Shown: piece after piece, positions 57,488-64,000 of the stretch
Layout of the letters: every line of letters begins with the position of its first letter
How positions within the stretch are numbered: position 1 is the stretch's first letter
Origin: Bacillota bacterium
GTDB lineage: Bacteria; Bacillota; Clostridia; Peptostreptococcales; Acidaminobacteraceae
DNA: 64,000 bases
Assembly: GCA_030529225.1 (NCBI GenBank)
Contig: JAUMXH010000002.1
Span: 1 to 64,000 of the forward strand
Direction of reading: 5' to 3'
Made by a program: the position numbers and the translations under genes
The notes under the pieces: generated by a model
Told to the model about the DNA's origin: nothing
The model's database searches: none
The model's input: only the letters and a program-made list of their open reading frames with translations

Positions 57488-58405
57488 ATGTTTCATGTGA
57501 AACATAAGGAGTATATGAGTATTTTAATTGCGTGTAACCCGAAATCAGGTTCCGGGGAAGGAATCGTAGTTGGAAAGAAACTGCTGGACCATCTGAAGTC
57601 GCTCTCCTATCAAGTAGATTTTTTGCAGAGCGAGAGCAAGGAACACCTGCAAAGTGCTCTGATAGAATCTGCATGCAAGTATGACTTGATATTTATCTGT
57701 GGGGGAGACGGGACCTTTCGTGACTCGATTGCGGCGATCCAAGATTCCAACTATGATGTCCCCTTGGCCTTGGTTCCCGCCGGTTCCGGTAACGACTTTG
57801 CAAAAAGCTTCGGTATCAAAGGGGAGCTGAGCGATTTGGCGGAGACTTATCTCAAGTCCAAAGAATCCTTGGTTCAGGTTACCAAGTGTAACGAGGAATC
57901 TTTTATCAACGTGTTTGGAGTGGGAATTGACACCGCAATCTTAGAAAGAAGGCTGACGTTTAAACGCTTGAAAGGCTCCCTAGCCTACTTATGTGCGAGT
58001 TTAATTACCCTCTTTCGCTACAGGCCGCGCCTTTATCGCATCACGCTTGACAATGAGGTTCTGGAGGATCGATACTACATTATCACCGTTTGTTCCGGAA
58101 AGTATTTTGGCGGAGGAATGATGATAGCACCGGATGCGGATATTTATTCCAACTACTTTCAAGTGGTTATGATGAGAAAGTCCGGTTTGTTTCAGCTCCT
58201 GAATGCCTTTATCAACATTTACAAGGGAACTCACGTCAAACTACCCTACGTACAATCCTATTTTTCAGGAACGGTAAAGATAGAGCTCTTGGACGGAGAG
58301 GAATACTACAATTTAGACGGGGATATTTTTACGGAAAAAACGGCACTATATATCAGAAAAGATGACAGAAGATTGATTCGATTGAAGAAGCCCTATTTGG
58401 ACTGA
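57488..58405 (+). CDS. dagK: Diacylglycerol/lipid kinase, DagK/YegS family
   Basis: This 305-residue lipid kinase has CNPKSGSGEG, the ATP-site GGDGTFRD and PAGSGNDFAKSFG, and a C-terminal beta-sandwich ending in LDGEEYYNLDGDIF. It phosphorylates diacylglycerol or a related lipid for phospholipid recycling. The start at 57488 has AGGA six bases upstream, and codons 1-6 then coincide with a parS site (MFHVKH). An alternative ATG at 57515 has AAGGAG at a short 3-base spacing. A terminator follows. Confidence 0.9.
   Translation: MFHVKHKEYMSILIACNPKSGSGEGIVVGKKLLDHLKSLSYQVDFLQSESKEHLQSALIESACKYDLIFICGGDGTFRDSIAAIQDSNYDVPLALVPAGSGNDFAKSFGIKGELSDLAETYLKSKESLVQVTKCNEESFINVFGVGIDTAILERRLTFKRLKGSLAYLCASLITLFRYRPRLYRITLDNEVLEDRYYIITVCSGKYFGGGMMIAPDADIYSNYFQVVMMRKSGLFQLLNAFINIYKGTHVKLPYVQSYFSGTVKIELLDGEEYYNLDGDIFTEKTALYIRKDDRRLIRLKKPYLD
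57489..57504. other. parS: parS site 2
   Basis: TGTTTCATGTGAAACA matches the 16-base consensus at 15 positions. It overlaps the predicted dagK start codon, so ParB binding could affect that gene. Confidence 0.85.
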
Positions 58406-58426
58406 ATCTTCACATTAAAATAGGAA

Positions 58427-58454
58427 AAGTCACTCGGCTTGAGTGGCTTTTTTT
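58427..58454 (+). terminator. terminator after dagK
   Basis: Nine-base-pair hairpin AAGTCACTC/GAGTGGCTT (one G-U pair) with a GGCTT loop followed by seven T residues. The 340-base gap after dagK otherwise holds parS 3 and a promoter. Confidence 0.9.
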
Positions 58455-58557
58455 GTTTCCTTTGTACTATTCATTTCATCTCTAGGTGATTATACTTCGC
58501 TAGGATATTGCAGCGGCACCAAGTTTCAGCTGTTAGATGCCTTTAGCACTAAAAGAA

Positions 58558-58573
58558 TGTTTCACATGAAACA
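58558..58573. other. parS: parS site 3
   Basis: TGTTTCACATGAAACA matches the consensus at 15 of 16 positions and lies in an intergenic region about 10.8 kb right of dnaA. Confidence 0.85.
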
Positions 58574-58691
58574 TCTGGAAGAGTATTCCGAACTCATGGG
58601 GAGCAAAAAAATCACGACGGAATCAGCCGAATAAAAAACGTTCTCGACTCAAGGAATAGGAAAAAAGGATGGCAAATTTTGATGCTTATGC

Positions 58692-58720
58692 TTGATGTTT
58701 CAAGGACTTCGTAGTATGAT
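58692..58720 (+). promoter_or_regulatory. promoter of the AcoR-like regulator gene
   Basis: TTGATG (58692-58697) and TATGAT (58715-58720) with 17-base spacing; the start codon follows 26 bases later. Confidence 0.65.
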
Positions 58721-58746
58721 AGAAACAAAAAATGATAGGAGAGGAT

Positions 58747-60354
58747 ATGAATACGGATGTGCTGAACAGACAATACATGCTAATCGAGTCGTGGAAACTG
58801 TTTACGGAAAAAGGAATCTATAAAAATGAAAAATCACAAAGTGCCGAGATAAAACTATGGCAGCAATCAAAACTGTTCGGAGCAAATCCCTTTCAGGAGG
58901 AATTGTTTTTAAGGGCTAAGGAACCGTTTTACAGTTCGCACCGTTTTGACGAGGAGCTGAACGAATGGGCCCGGAAGCAAGATGTTACTCTCTACCTCTT
59001 CAACGAGGAAAAGATACTGCTCGACCAAAGCAAGAATCAACTGGAAAAGTTTAGAATCGAGATTGGGGCTAAACTGGATGAAAAGCACCTGGGCATTACA
59101 GCCCTCAGTTTGTGTGTGAAAACCAACGAATACAGGTGTTTAAAGGGCGCTCAAAACTATGTTAAGGCCCTGCATTATACCATTATGAGGGCCTACCCCA
59201 TTCAAATCGGGGAGTCCCGTCTTTACGTACTTTCCTTCAATCATCTGACAAAAGAGGAAGAATCCACAAAAAATGACATCGGAAAAGCCATCGACTCCTA
59301 CTGTAAGCGCCTGACAGATACAAAGAATTTACGAAAGAGCGCGGACACGCACTTTGATTCAGGGATCTATGAAATCCGCGACACAGGCAAGGTCACTTAT
59401 ACCGAGTTCAGCTATCTTTCAGCAATACCTGAGGGAGAAAACATCCTTTCGGTCTTCTACAACTGCTCCATCAGCCATATCTTTGCCGGAAAAAAGCAAA
59501 TTGTTACCTATAAGAATAACCCGTTTAAGAAGTTTATCATTACCCCGATTTCAAAGAAGGAACGGGACAGTGCACTGATCCTGTTGGAGACCTATGAACA
59601 TACGCTTCAACTTCTGGATCTGTATCACGGAGCGCTGAATGACGACGCTTCCGACCTGCTGAGCGCCGGGGACTTGGATCAGGAGGATAAGAAAAGAATT
59701 CGAGCCTTGGCGGGTTCTTCCATGCCGGTTATGTTTTTACTGGAAACCCGAGAGGACCAGCTTCTTTTATCTTCCTATATCAATTCTCAGAGAAGGGATG
59801 TGAGGCACTTTGCAGTCAATCTGGACGAAAGCAAGGGAAAGAGCTCGAATTTCTATCTAAAAATGAATGTAATATCAGAGTGGCTCAGCATCAATGAGAG
59901 GCCGATCATCCATCTCTTTCATATAGAAAGCCTGGCGATGGAAGATGTGAACAAGATTATCAAGGAATGTTTCTATACGGGGAAAAAGCAGTTCAAATAC
60001 TTCTTCTACGCGAGCATGGACCTCTATCACGTTTTAAAGGAATCCTTTCCTACCATCCTGGAGAGTTTTAAACTGAATATTATGAAACTGGATCAAGCGC
60101 AGCTTCAGGAAATCAGAAAAAGTATGGGAAGGCTTCCTGAAGGAAGAAGAAGGGGAGAATCGAATCTCAAAGGACCGGAAGAGAACGGGAATCCCAAAAA
60201 GAACTATTCCTTGAAAAGGATAGAACGGGAAGCGATTGTAAACGCTTTGCTTGCCAGTGATTATAATCTATCGAAGGCGAGTGAGCTCTTGGAGATTTCA
60301 AGATCTACCCTCTACAGGAAGTTAAGAGAGTATCAAATTGATGTAAAATACTGA
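58747..60354 (+). CDS. Enhancer-binding-protein-like regulator with degenerate AAA+ domain
   Basis: 535 residues; ATG at 58747 follows AGGAGAGG. The N-terminus (LIESWKLFTEKGI, then a GAF-like sensor to about 200) resembles AcoR-type activators. The middle part aligns by pattern with the sigma-54 AAA+ domain (MPVMFLLETREDQ ... FAVNLDES ... RPIIHLFHIESL). But the Walker A GETGTGKE is replaced by LETREDQ (332-338), and no GAFTGA loop, clear Walker B or arginine finger is visible. The C-terminus is a Fis-type HTH (about 490-535; NLSKASELLEISRSTLYRKL). It is therefore likely an ATPase-dead transcription factor working with the housekeeping sigma. Target genes are unknown. Confidence 0.8.
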   Translation: MNTDVLNRQYMLIESWKLFTEKGIYKNEKSQSAEIKLWQQSKLFGANPFQEELFLRAKEPFYSSHRFDEELNEWARKQDVTLYLFNEEKILLDQSKNQLEKFRIEIGAKLDEKHLGITALSLCVKTNEYRCLKGAQNYVKALHYTIMRAYPIQIGESRLYVLSFNHLTKEEESTKNDIGKAIDSYCKRLTDTKNLRKSADTHFDSGIYEIRDTGKVTYTEFSYLSAIPEGENILSVFYNCSISHIFAGKKQIVTYKNNPFKKFIITPISKKERDSALILLETYEHTLQLLDLYHGALNDDASDLLSAGDLDQEDKKRIRALAGSSMPVMFLLETREDQLLLSSYINSQRRDVRHFAVNLDESKGKSSNFYLKMNVISEWLSINERPIIHLFHIESLAMEDVNKIIKECFYTGKKQFKYFFYASMDLYHVLKESFPTILESFKLNIMKLDQAQLQEIRKSMGRLPEGRRRGESNLKGPEENGNPKKNYSLKRIEREAIVNALLASDYNLSKASELLEISRSTLYRKLREYQIDVKY

Positions 60355-60788
60355 TAAAAGAAACGGTGTTGCAATTTTATACACAGAAAAAGTCTAATTT
60401 TCAACATTATTTGGAGTGAGTGAATTTGCTACGGGACTTTTTCCCCATAAAACCCGAGTTTTCCACAAAAGATGTCGAGAGAAAACGAAGAAAAGAAACA
60501 TGAATTGTAGCAAAATGAAGAAACTCTACAGCTAAAAATGAGAGAGGAAAATGTATTGTGAAAGGTTAACAGATAATTGTTGAAAATTTGCGTAAAAAAC
60601 TGTCTTTTTTAACAGCTTGCTATGTTTACTCTCTCTTAAAACTGAAAAGGTAAAAAAAGAAGCCTGAAAAGCCGGGAAAGGCCACAACTTGTAAATTGAG
60701 TAAAGATAGGGTCTTCAGAAAGAAATGGCGACCGAAAGAAAAAAACAAAAAAGGAGAAAATTCACATTCGAATGAACCAATAAAATGC
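60355..60788. other. AT-rich non-coding stretch
   Basis: About 430 bases without a supportable gene. It contains one DnaA-box-like TTTTCCACA (about 60468) and several A-tracts. No terminator hairpin with a T-run was found after the preceding gene. A frame extending upstream of 60864 is not supported because the promoter below lies inside it. Confidence 0.5.
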
Positions 60789-60817
60789 TTGAAAAAACAG
60801 CGCTTTTCATATAAAAT
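60789..60817 (+). promoter_or_regulatory. promoter of HTH/coiled-coil operon
   Basis: TTGAAA (60789-60794) and TAAAAT (60812-60817) with 17-base spacing, about 45 bases before the first gene. Confidence 0.7.
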
Positions 60818-60863
60818 GTTGAATGATAGAAGTGCCCATGATTGGGAAAAAGCAGGGGGGTTC

Positions 60864-61355
60864 ATGTATAAAATTCGGGAAGCCGCGAAGCTTTTGAAGG
60901 TGGAAACCATAGAGATACACAAAAAACTGATCTCGTTGAGAAAAGAACTGCAGGGGCATGTTCGCAAGGTCAACGGAATCACCAGCATAGATCAAGAGGG
61001 TATCGACATCATCAGCCTCAGTTTTTCCGACCCTGGGCCTGAGGAAATCCTGCTCAAAGAGGCCCTTCCTACCGGAGAATCGGTGGGGGAGGCTGCGAGC
61101 GTCGGGGACCGCGAGGCGCCACAGAATCTTGAAGGAGAGCCCGGAGAGGAACCCGGAGCGATTCGGGAATCCTGTGATAAGGTCGCACCGGAAAGACCCG
61201 AGAGAGATATCGCCTCCATCAAGGCGGAAATCAATCAGAAAAAGAGCGAGCTGAACATGTTGAATCAGCGTCTCATCGCGGAATTACAGAGAAGTACGGA
61301 TTACACGAAGGAGCTGAACGATTTACATCAAAAACTGGAACCCTACTTCAGGTAA
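60864..61355 (+). CDS. HTH/coiled-coil DNA-binding protein 1
   Basis: 163 residues from an ATG behind GGGGGG. Residues 1-55 form a MerR-like or wHTH domain (MYKIREAAKLLKVETIEIHKK). An acidic, Pro/Gly/Glu-rich spacer (about 60-110) and a coiled coil (about 112-160; DIASIKAEINQKKSELNML) follow. Its N-terminal domain is clearly related to that of the next gene (shared MYKI-x-E-x-A-x-LL-x-V pattern and a GIT-x5-G ending). The layout recalls RacA-like chromosome-anchoring proteins, but homology is not shown. Confidence 0.75.
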   Translation: MYKIREAAKLLKVETIEIHKKLISLRKELQGHVRKVNGITSIDQEGIDIISLSFSDPGPEEILLKEALPTGESVGEAASVGDREAPQNLEGEPGEEPGAIRESCDKVAPERPERDIASIKAEINQKKSELNMLNQRLIAELQRSTDYTKELNDLHQKLEPYFR

Positions 61356-61366
61356 ATGGAGCGCTT

Positions 61367-61813
61367 ATGTATAAAATCATAGAAATAGCGGACCTTCTGG
61401 GTGTGAGCAAGGTGACGGTCTATAAAAAGATTGAACAGCTCAAACCGGAAATCATCGCCCACATGAAGACTGAAGACGGGATTACCCTGGTGAGTGATTT
61501 CGGAGTCAACCTGATCAAGAACGCGATCAAGAGAAAGAAGACCAGAAAACCCAGAGATAAGGCCCTGCTCAAGGTGGTGGATCTGAACTGCGAACTGAGC
61601 GAGAGCTTGGAGAGGCGGAAGCGACTGGAACAGGCCGTTCAGGAGGCCGAATCAAGGCATAAGGAAGACTTAATCATCAACTTGAGACATTTAAACACAA
61701 TGATCAATATCAAGAGCGTAGAGCTGAACTACGTATTGGAATCAAACAAACAACTGAGACTTGCCCTGGAGCAGGCGAATCGACTTTTGTTACGCTTGGA
61801 ACAAAGAAGATAA
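61367..61813 (+). CDS. HTH/coiled-coil DNA-binding protein 2
   Basis: 148 residues, 12 bases after its paralogue, with GGAG upstream. The N-terminal HTH (MYKIIEIADLLGVSKVTVYKKIEQL) is followed by a basic patch (KRKKTRKPRDK, about 56-66) and a long coiled coil (about 70-147) with regular leucines. The missing acidic spacer and the extra basic patch distinguish it from protein 1. It probably binds DNA as a dimer. Tandem duplication followed by divergence is the simplest origin. Confidence 0.75.
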   Translation: MYKIIEIADLLGVSKVTVYKKIEQLKPEIIAHMKTEDGITLVSDFGVNLIKNAIKRKKTRKPRDKALLKVVDLNCELSESLERRKRLEQAVQEAESRHKEDLIINLRHLNTMINIKSVELNYVLESNKQLRLALEQANRLLLRLEQRR

Positions 61814-61828
61814 ACAAGGAGGAAGCCG

Positions 61829-63226
61829 GTGGGAGACAAATATCATCAAGGTTCGGAGGAACAGTTCGGGAGAAGGGACGGAGAGGATGCGAAAGAGCTC
61901 GATAAATTCCTCAGTTCTCTGAACTTGAGTAAAAAGGAGAAGGTGCAGAGACCCTATCGCGAAGTGCCGGAACCGGTCCCGAGCGGAAAATCACAGAGCC
62001 TGGACTCGGCCTTGCAGGATGTGTACCGCCGATCCGAGCAGGAAGCCTACGCTCGGCTTAGAGAGGAAAGGCAGATGTCGCAGCCTCTGAACGATGTGAT
62101 TGCGGACGCGGAGTTTAAAGGTCTGAAGAAGGACTTTCAACGGGAGGATGAGTTGAAGGGACTGTTCCGATTGCAGGAGGAGCAAGGTCCCGACCACGAG
62201 CCGTTTACCTTCGACCACAGCATCGATATGCAGGAGTACGTGACGCGAAACTACGGTAGTCTGGGGGATGAGTCCGAAGACCTCGATATCGACGGCATTA
62301 TGAGCAGCGTCAACGACATCTCTTCCGAGACCGGCAATGTCGAACTGGACTCGGTTGAGACCGAGGTTCCGGAAGACGTGAGAGAAACGGACGAGGCGGA
62401 TAAAACCGGGGCCGAAACAGGCGAAGGTGCTACAGAAAACGGCGCGCCGGAGGGTGCGGAGCCGGAGAGAGACAGGGTAGGTAAGGAAATGAATGTAAAT
62501 ATGAGATACGATGAGATGAGACAGGGACAGCAAGAAGAGAGAGAGCAGAGCTACTCTGAGGCGCCGATGCAGAATTACGAACCGCAAATCCCGCCGAGCC
62601 TTCCACAGGAAGAGCAGAGGGCGATGAGAAAAGAGTCGCTGATTGACAGGGCGCTCGAAGAGGACATCGAGAAGCTGAAGCGTTCCGGCTACAAACCGCA
62701 GGGATTCGTCTTTGAAGAGGGAGTCAACTCAAAGACCGTTCCGGAGGTTCCGGACGCGATGATTCTAACGGAAGACGGCAGTATCGACTACGACAAGATT
62801 GTCGGAGAGAACAGAATCGTAAACATCGAATCCATCTACGACAAGAACCAACTGATTAAGCAGATGAGCGAAACGGTCTTTATGATAGAGCTTTACAACA
62901 AGACCCTGCCTGCCAACCTTCCGATTGATGTGAAGAGAGAGTCGGTGCTGAACATCGTGAAGGCCAGCTCCATCCAAATTGAGGAGCTCCTCGCCGATGC
63001 CTACCAAAGAATCGACGTTTTGAACGAGGTGCTTGAGGACATTGCACTGAAATCGGACGAGCTGGACAAGCAGAACCGGGACGAGATTGAGGAGCTCGAG
63101 GAGAAGATTCAGGAGCTCAAGACGCGCATCCAGAAGAGGGCGAGCTACAAGCAGTCACAGAACGCGATGATCGGCTATGAGATCCAGCGAATTGTCAATA
63201 TTGTAGAATTTATCAATCCGGAGTAG
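61829..63226 (+). CDS. Acidic protein with C-terminal coiled coil
   Basis: 465 residues from a GTG with AAGGAGGA upstream. Residues 1-270 are acidic, Glu/Gln-rich and probably disordered. A folded region (about 285-390) starts RALEEDIEKLKRSGYKPQGF. A long coiled coil (about 395-450) contains EIEELEEKIQELKTRIQKR. No signal peptide or membrane helix. It is the third gene of the unit with the two HTH proteins, and tadA follows after six bases. No family recognised. Confidence 0.7.
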   Translation: MGDKYHQGSEEQFGRRDGEDAKELDKFLSSLNLSKKEKVQRPYREVPEPVPSGKSQSLDSALQDVYRRSEQEAYARLREERQMSQPLNDVIADAEFKGLKKDFQREDELKGLFRLQEEQGPDHEPFTFDHSIDMQEYVTRNYGSLGDESEDLDIDGIMSSVNDISSETGNVELDSVETEVPEDVRETDEADKTGAETGEGATENGAPEGAEPERDRVGKEMNVNMRYDEMRQGQQEEREQSYSEAPMQNYEPQIPPSLPQEEQRAMRKESLIDRALEEDIEKLKRSGYKPQGFVFEEGVNSKTVPEVPDAMILTEDGSIDYDKIVGENRIVNIESIYDKNQLIKQMSETVFMIELYNKTLPANLPIDVKRESVLNIVKASSIQIEELLADAYQRIDVLNEVLEDIALKSDELDKQNRDEIEELEEKIQELKTRIQKRASYKQSQNAMIGYEIQRIVNIVEFINPE

Positions 63227-63232
63227 GCCTCG

Positions 63233-63685
63233 ATGTACTCTGACGAAGCGATGATGAGGCTGGTTTTGGAGGAGTCCGAGCGGGCCTTTGCCCTGGGCGA
63301 AGTGCCTGTCGCCTGCATCATCACGATGGGAGATCGGATTATCAGTAAGGCCCACAACGAGAAGGAGACGGGTAGCTGCGCCACCCGCCATGCGGAGATC
63401 CTCGCAATCGAGGAAGCCTCTCGCATTTTGGGCGCTTGGCGCCTGCAGGATTGCAAGATGTATGTGAACCTGGAACCCTGCCTGATGTGCCTCGGAGCCA
63501 TCCTGGAATCGCGGATTCCGGAGTTAATTTATTCTTTATATGATTATCGTATGGGGGGAATCAACGGGCGCTTCGGAATCGGCGAAGAAAAAGTTAAGTT
63601 AACACCGCTTTGTGTAAAAAGCGGTGTTTTAATAAGTGAAAGTAAAAGAATAATCCAAAGGTTTTTTCGGGAAAAGAGGAGATGA
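63233..63685 (+). CDS. tadA: tRNA-specific adenosine deaminase TadA
   Basis: This 150-residue zinc deaminase converts A34 to inosine in tRNA-Arg(ACG). The catalytic HAE is at residues 53-55 and the zinc-binding PCLMC gives Cys83 and Cys86. The C-terminal IIQRFFREKRR fits the family. The ribosome site GGAG lies in the end of the previous gene. A terminator-like inverted repeat lies within its last quarter. Confidence 0.94.
   Translation: MYSDEAMMRLVLEESERAFALGEVPVACIITMGDRIISKAHNEKETGSCATRHAEILAIEEASRILGAWRLQDCKMYVNLEPCLMCLGAILESRIPELIYSLYDYRMGGINGRFGIGEEKVKLTPLCVKSGVLISESKRIIQRFFREKRR
63601..63632 (+). terminator. terminator-like hairpin inside tadA
   Basis: An 11-base-pair perfect stem (AACACCGCTTT/AAAGCGGTGTT) with a 6-base loop is followed by TTAATAA, within codons about 123-133 of tadA. 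It may stop untranslated transcripts or be a chance palindrome. The 288 bases after tadA hold no recognisable RNA gene; an SRP RNA was looked for and not found. Confidence 0.45.
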
Positions 63686-63918
63686 GCCCGCCTCATACCG
63701 CTTAAAAGAAAGCGTGACGCTGTTAACTTAGTAAAAACTCAGGCGACTTACCACGCCCTATTAAAAGAGGCTAAGAAGCGGTCGTATCTCTCCGGTTGCC
63801 ATCCCGCCCTCTCTATTTTTTTGAACCCGGGTGCCGCGGCGAAAGCTAAAAAGGTGACCCCGAATGCCTTCAAAGTTCCAAGGACGCGAGCCCTGTACTT
63901 TCCTTTTTCCACACTTAA

Positions 63919-63927
63919 TGCTATAAT
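63919..63927 (+). promoter_or_regulatory. extended -10 promoter at window end
   Basis: TGCTATAAT, a perfect -10 with TG extension, 47 bases before the final start codon. The -35 region is weak. Confidence 0.5.
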
Positions 63928-63973
63928 ATTCGGATACCGGATAACAGATATAAGATAGGAGACATACCAAGTA

Positions 63974-64000
63974 ATGGAAAGAATCAAGATGTTAATTTTC
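63974..64000 (+). CDS. 5' end of an unidentified gene
   Basis: An ATG opens a frame of nine codons (MERIKMLIF) cut by the window end. The best ribosome site, AGGAG, lies 12 bases upstream, rather far. No identity can be given; the sequence does not match the start of dnaX or recR, which often follow tadA. Confidence 0.4.

Noticed and set aside
58443-58634. 63-codon frame between dagK and the regulator gene
   Set aside because: It begins inside the terminator stem, lacks a ribosome site and covers a parS site.
60696-60863. 56-codon N-terminal extension of HTH protein 1
   Set aside because: A good promoter lies inside it and the paralogue begins at the equivalent of 60864.
63686-63973. SRP RNA or other structured RNA after tadA
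   Set aside because: This position often holds the SRP RNA gene, but its conserved apical motif is absent on both strands.
63748-63987. 79-codon minus-strand frame at the window end
   Set aside because: No ribosome site or recognisable domain, and it runs against the promoter of the final gene.

Overview
The window is chromosomal DNA from a low-to-mid GC Gram-positive anaerobe (Firmicutes). Clostridia or Tissierellia (Peptoniphilaceae- or Mogibacterium-like) fits best, but the sequence alone does not fix the genus. Supporting points are strong AGGAGG ribosome sites with frequent TTG/GTG starts, sigma-A promoters, a selenocysteine-encoded SelD, the single-chain PurL, an RsbV-RsbW-SigB module, arginine deiminase genes, and no outer-membrane genes. 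I saw no rRNA, tRNA, CRISPR array, insertion sequence or prophage.

The window carries the replication origin region. ung, parB and parA run leftward. A small membrane gene, dnaA, dnaN, recF, gyrB, gyrA, rsbV, rsbW, sigB and a lipid-kinase gene run rightward. DnaA boxes flank dnaA on both sides (about 47.66-47.75 kb and 49.15-49.21 kb), and three parS sites lie at 45.35, 57.49 and 58.56 kb. To the right follow a regulator shaped like a sigma-54 enhancer-binding protein but without its ATPase motifs, two tandem HTH/coiled-coil proteins with an acidic coiled-coil partner, tadA, and the first codons of another gene.

Left of the origin lie: flavodoxin, a proline iminopeptidase-like hydrolase, a YdbC/PC4 protein, csaB (cell-wall polysaccharide pyruvylation) and selD (1-5 kb); a secreted glycosidase-stalk-TPR protein (5.1-8.1 kb); purL-purE-argS and an orphan adenine methylase (8.2-15.2 kb); a lipoprotein and a nitroreductase (15.2-17 kb); a seven-gene operon (17.1-30.2 kb) with a lipoprotein, an ABC-2 transporter, a coiled-coil membrane protein, a MoxR ATPase, a DUF58 protein and a 1479-residue protein with three von Willebrand domains, ending in rluF; a 1145-residue secreted protein (30.2-33.7 kb); arcA and arcB (34-36.4 kb); an ABC-exporter pair followed by an ECF transporter, resembling streptococcal heme locus siaDEFGH (36.8-42.9 kb); and a rearranged ECF sigma/membrane-partner locus (43-44.7 kb).

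The best candidates for new biology are the MoxR/triple-vWA/ABC envelope operon, the sigma-partner fusion with a leftover gene fragment beside it, the ATPase-dead enhancer-binding protein, and the origin-proximal HTH/coiled-coil trio. Most of the left arm is transcribed toward the origin, which is unusual for Firmicutes. Functions are read from motifs and family knowledge; no database search was possible.
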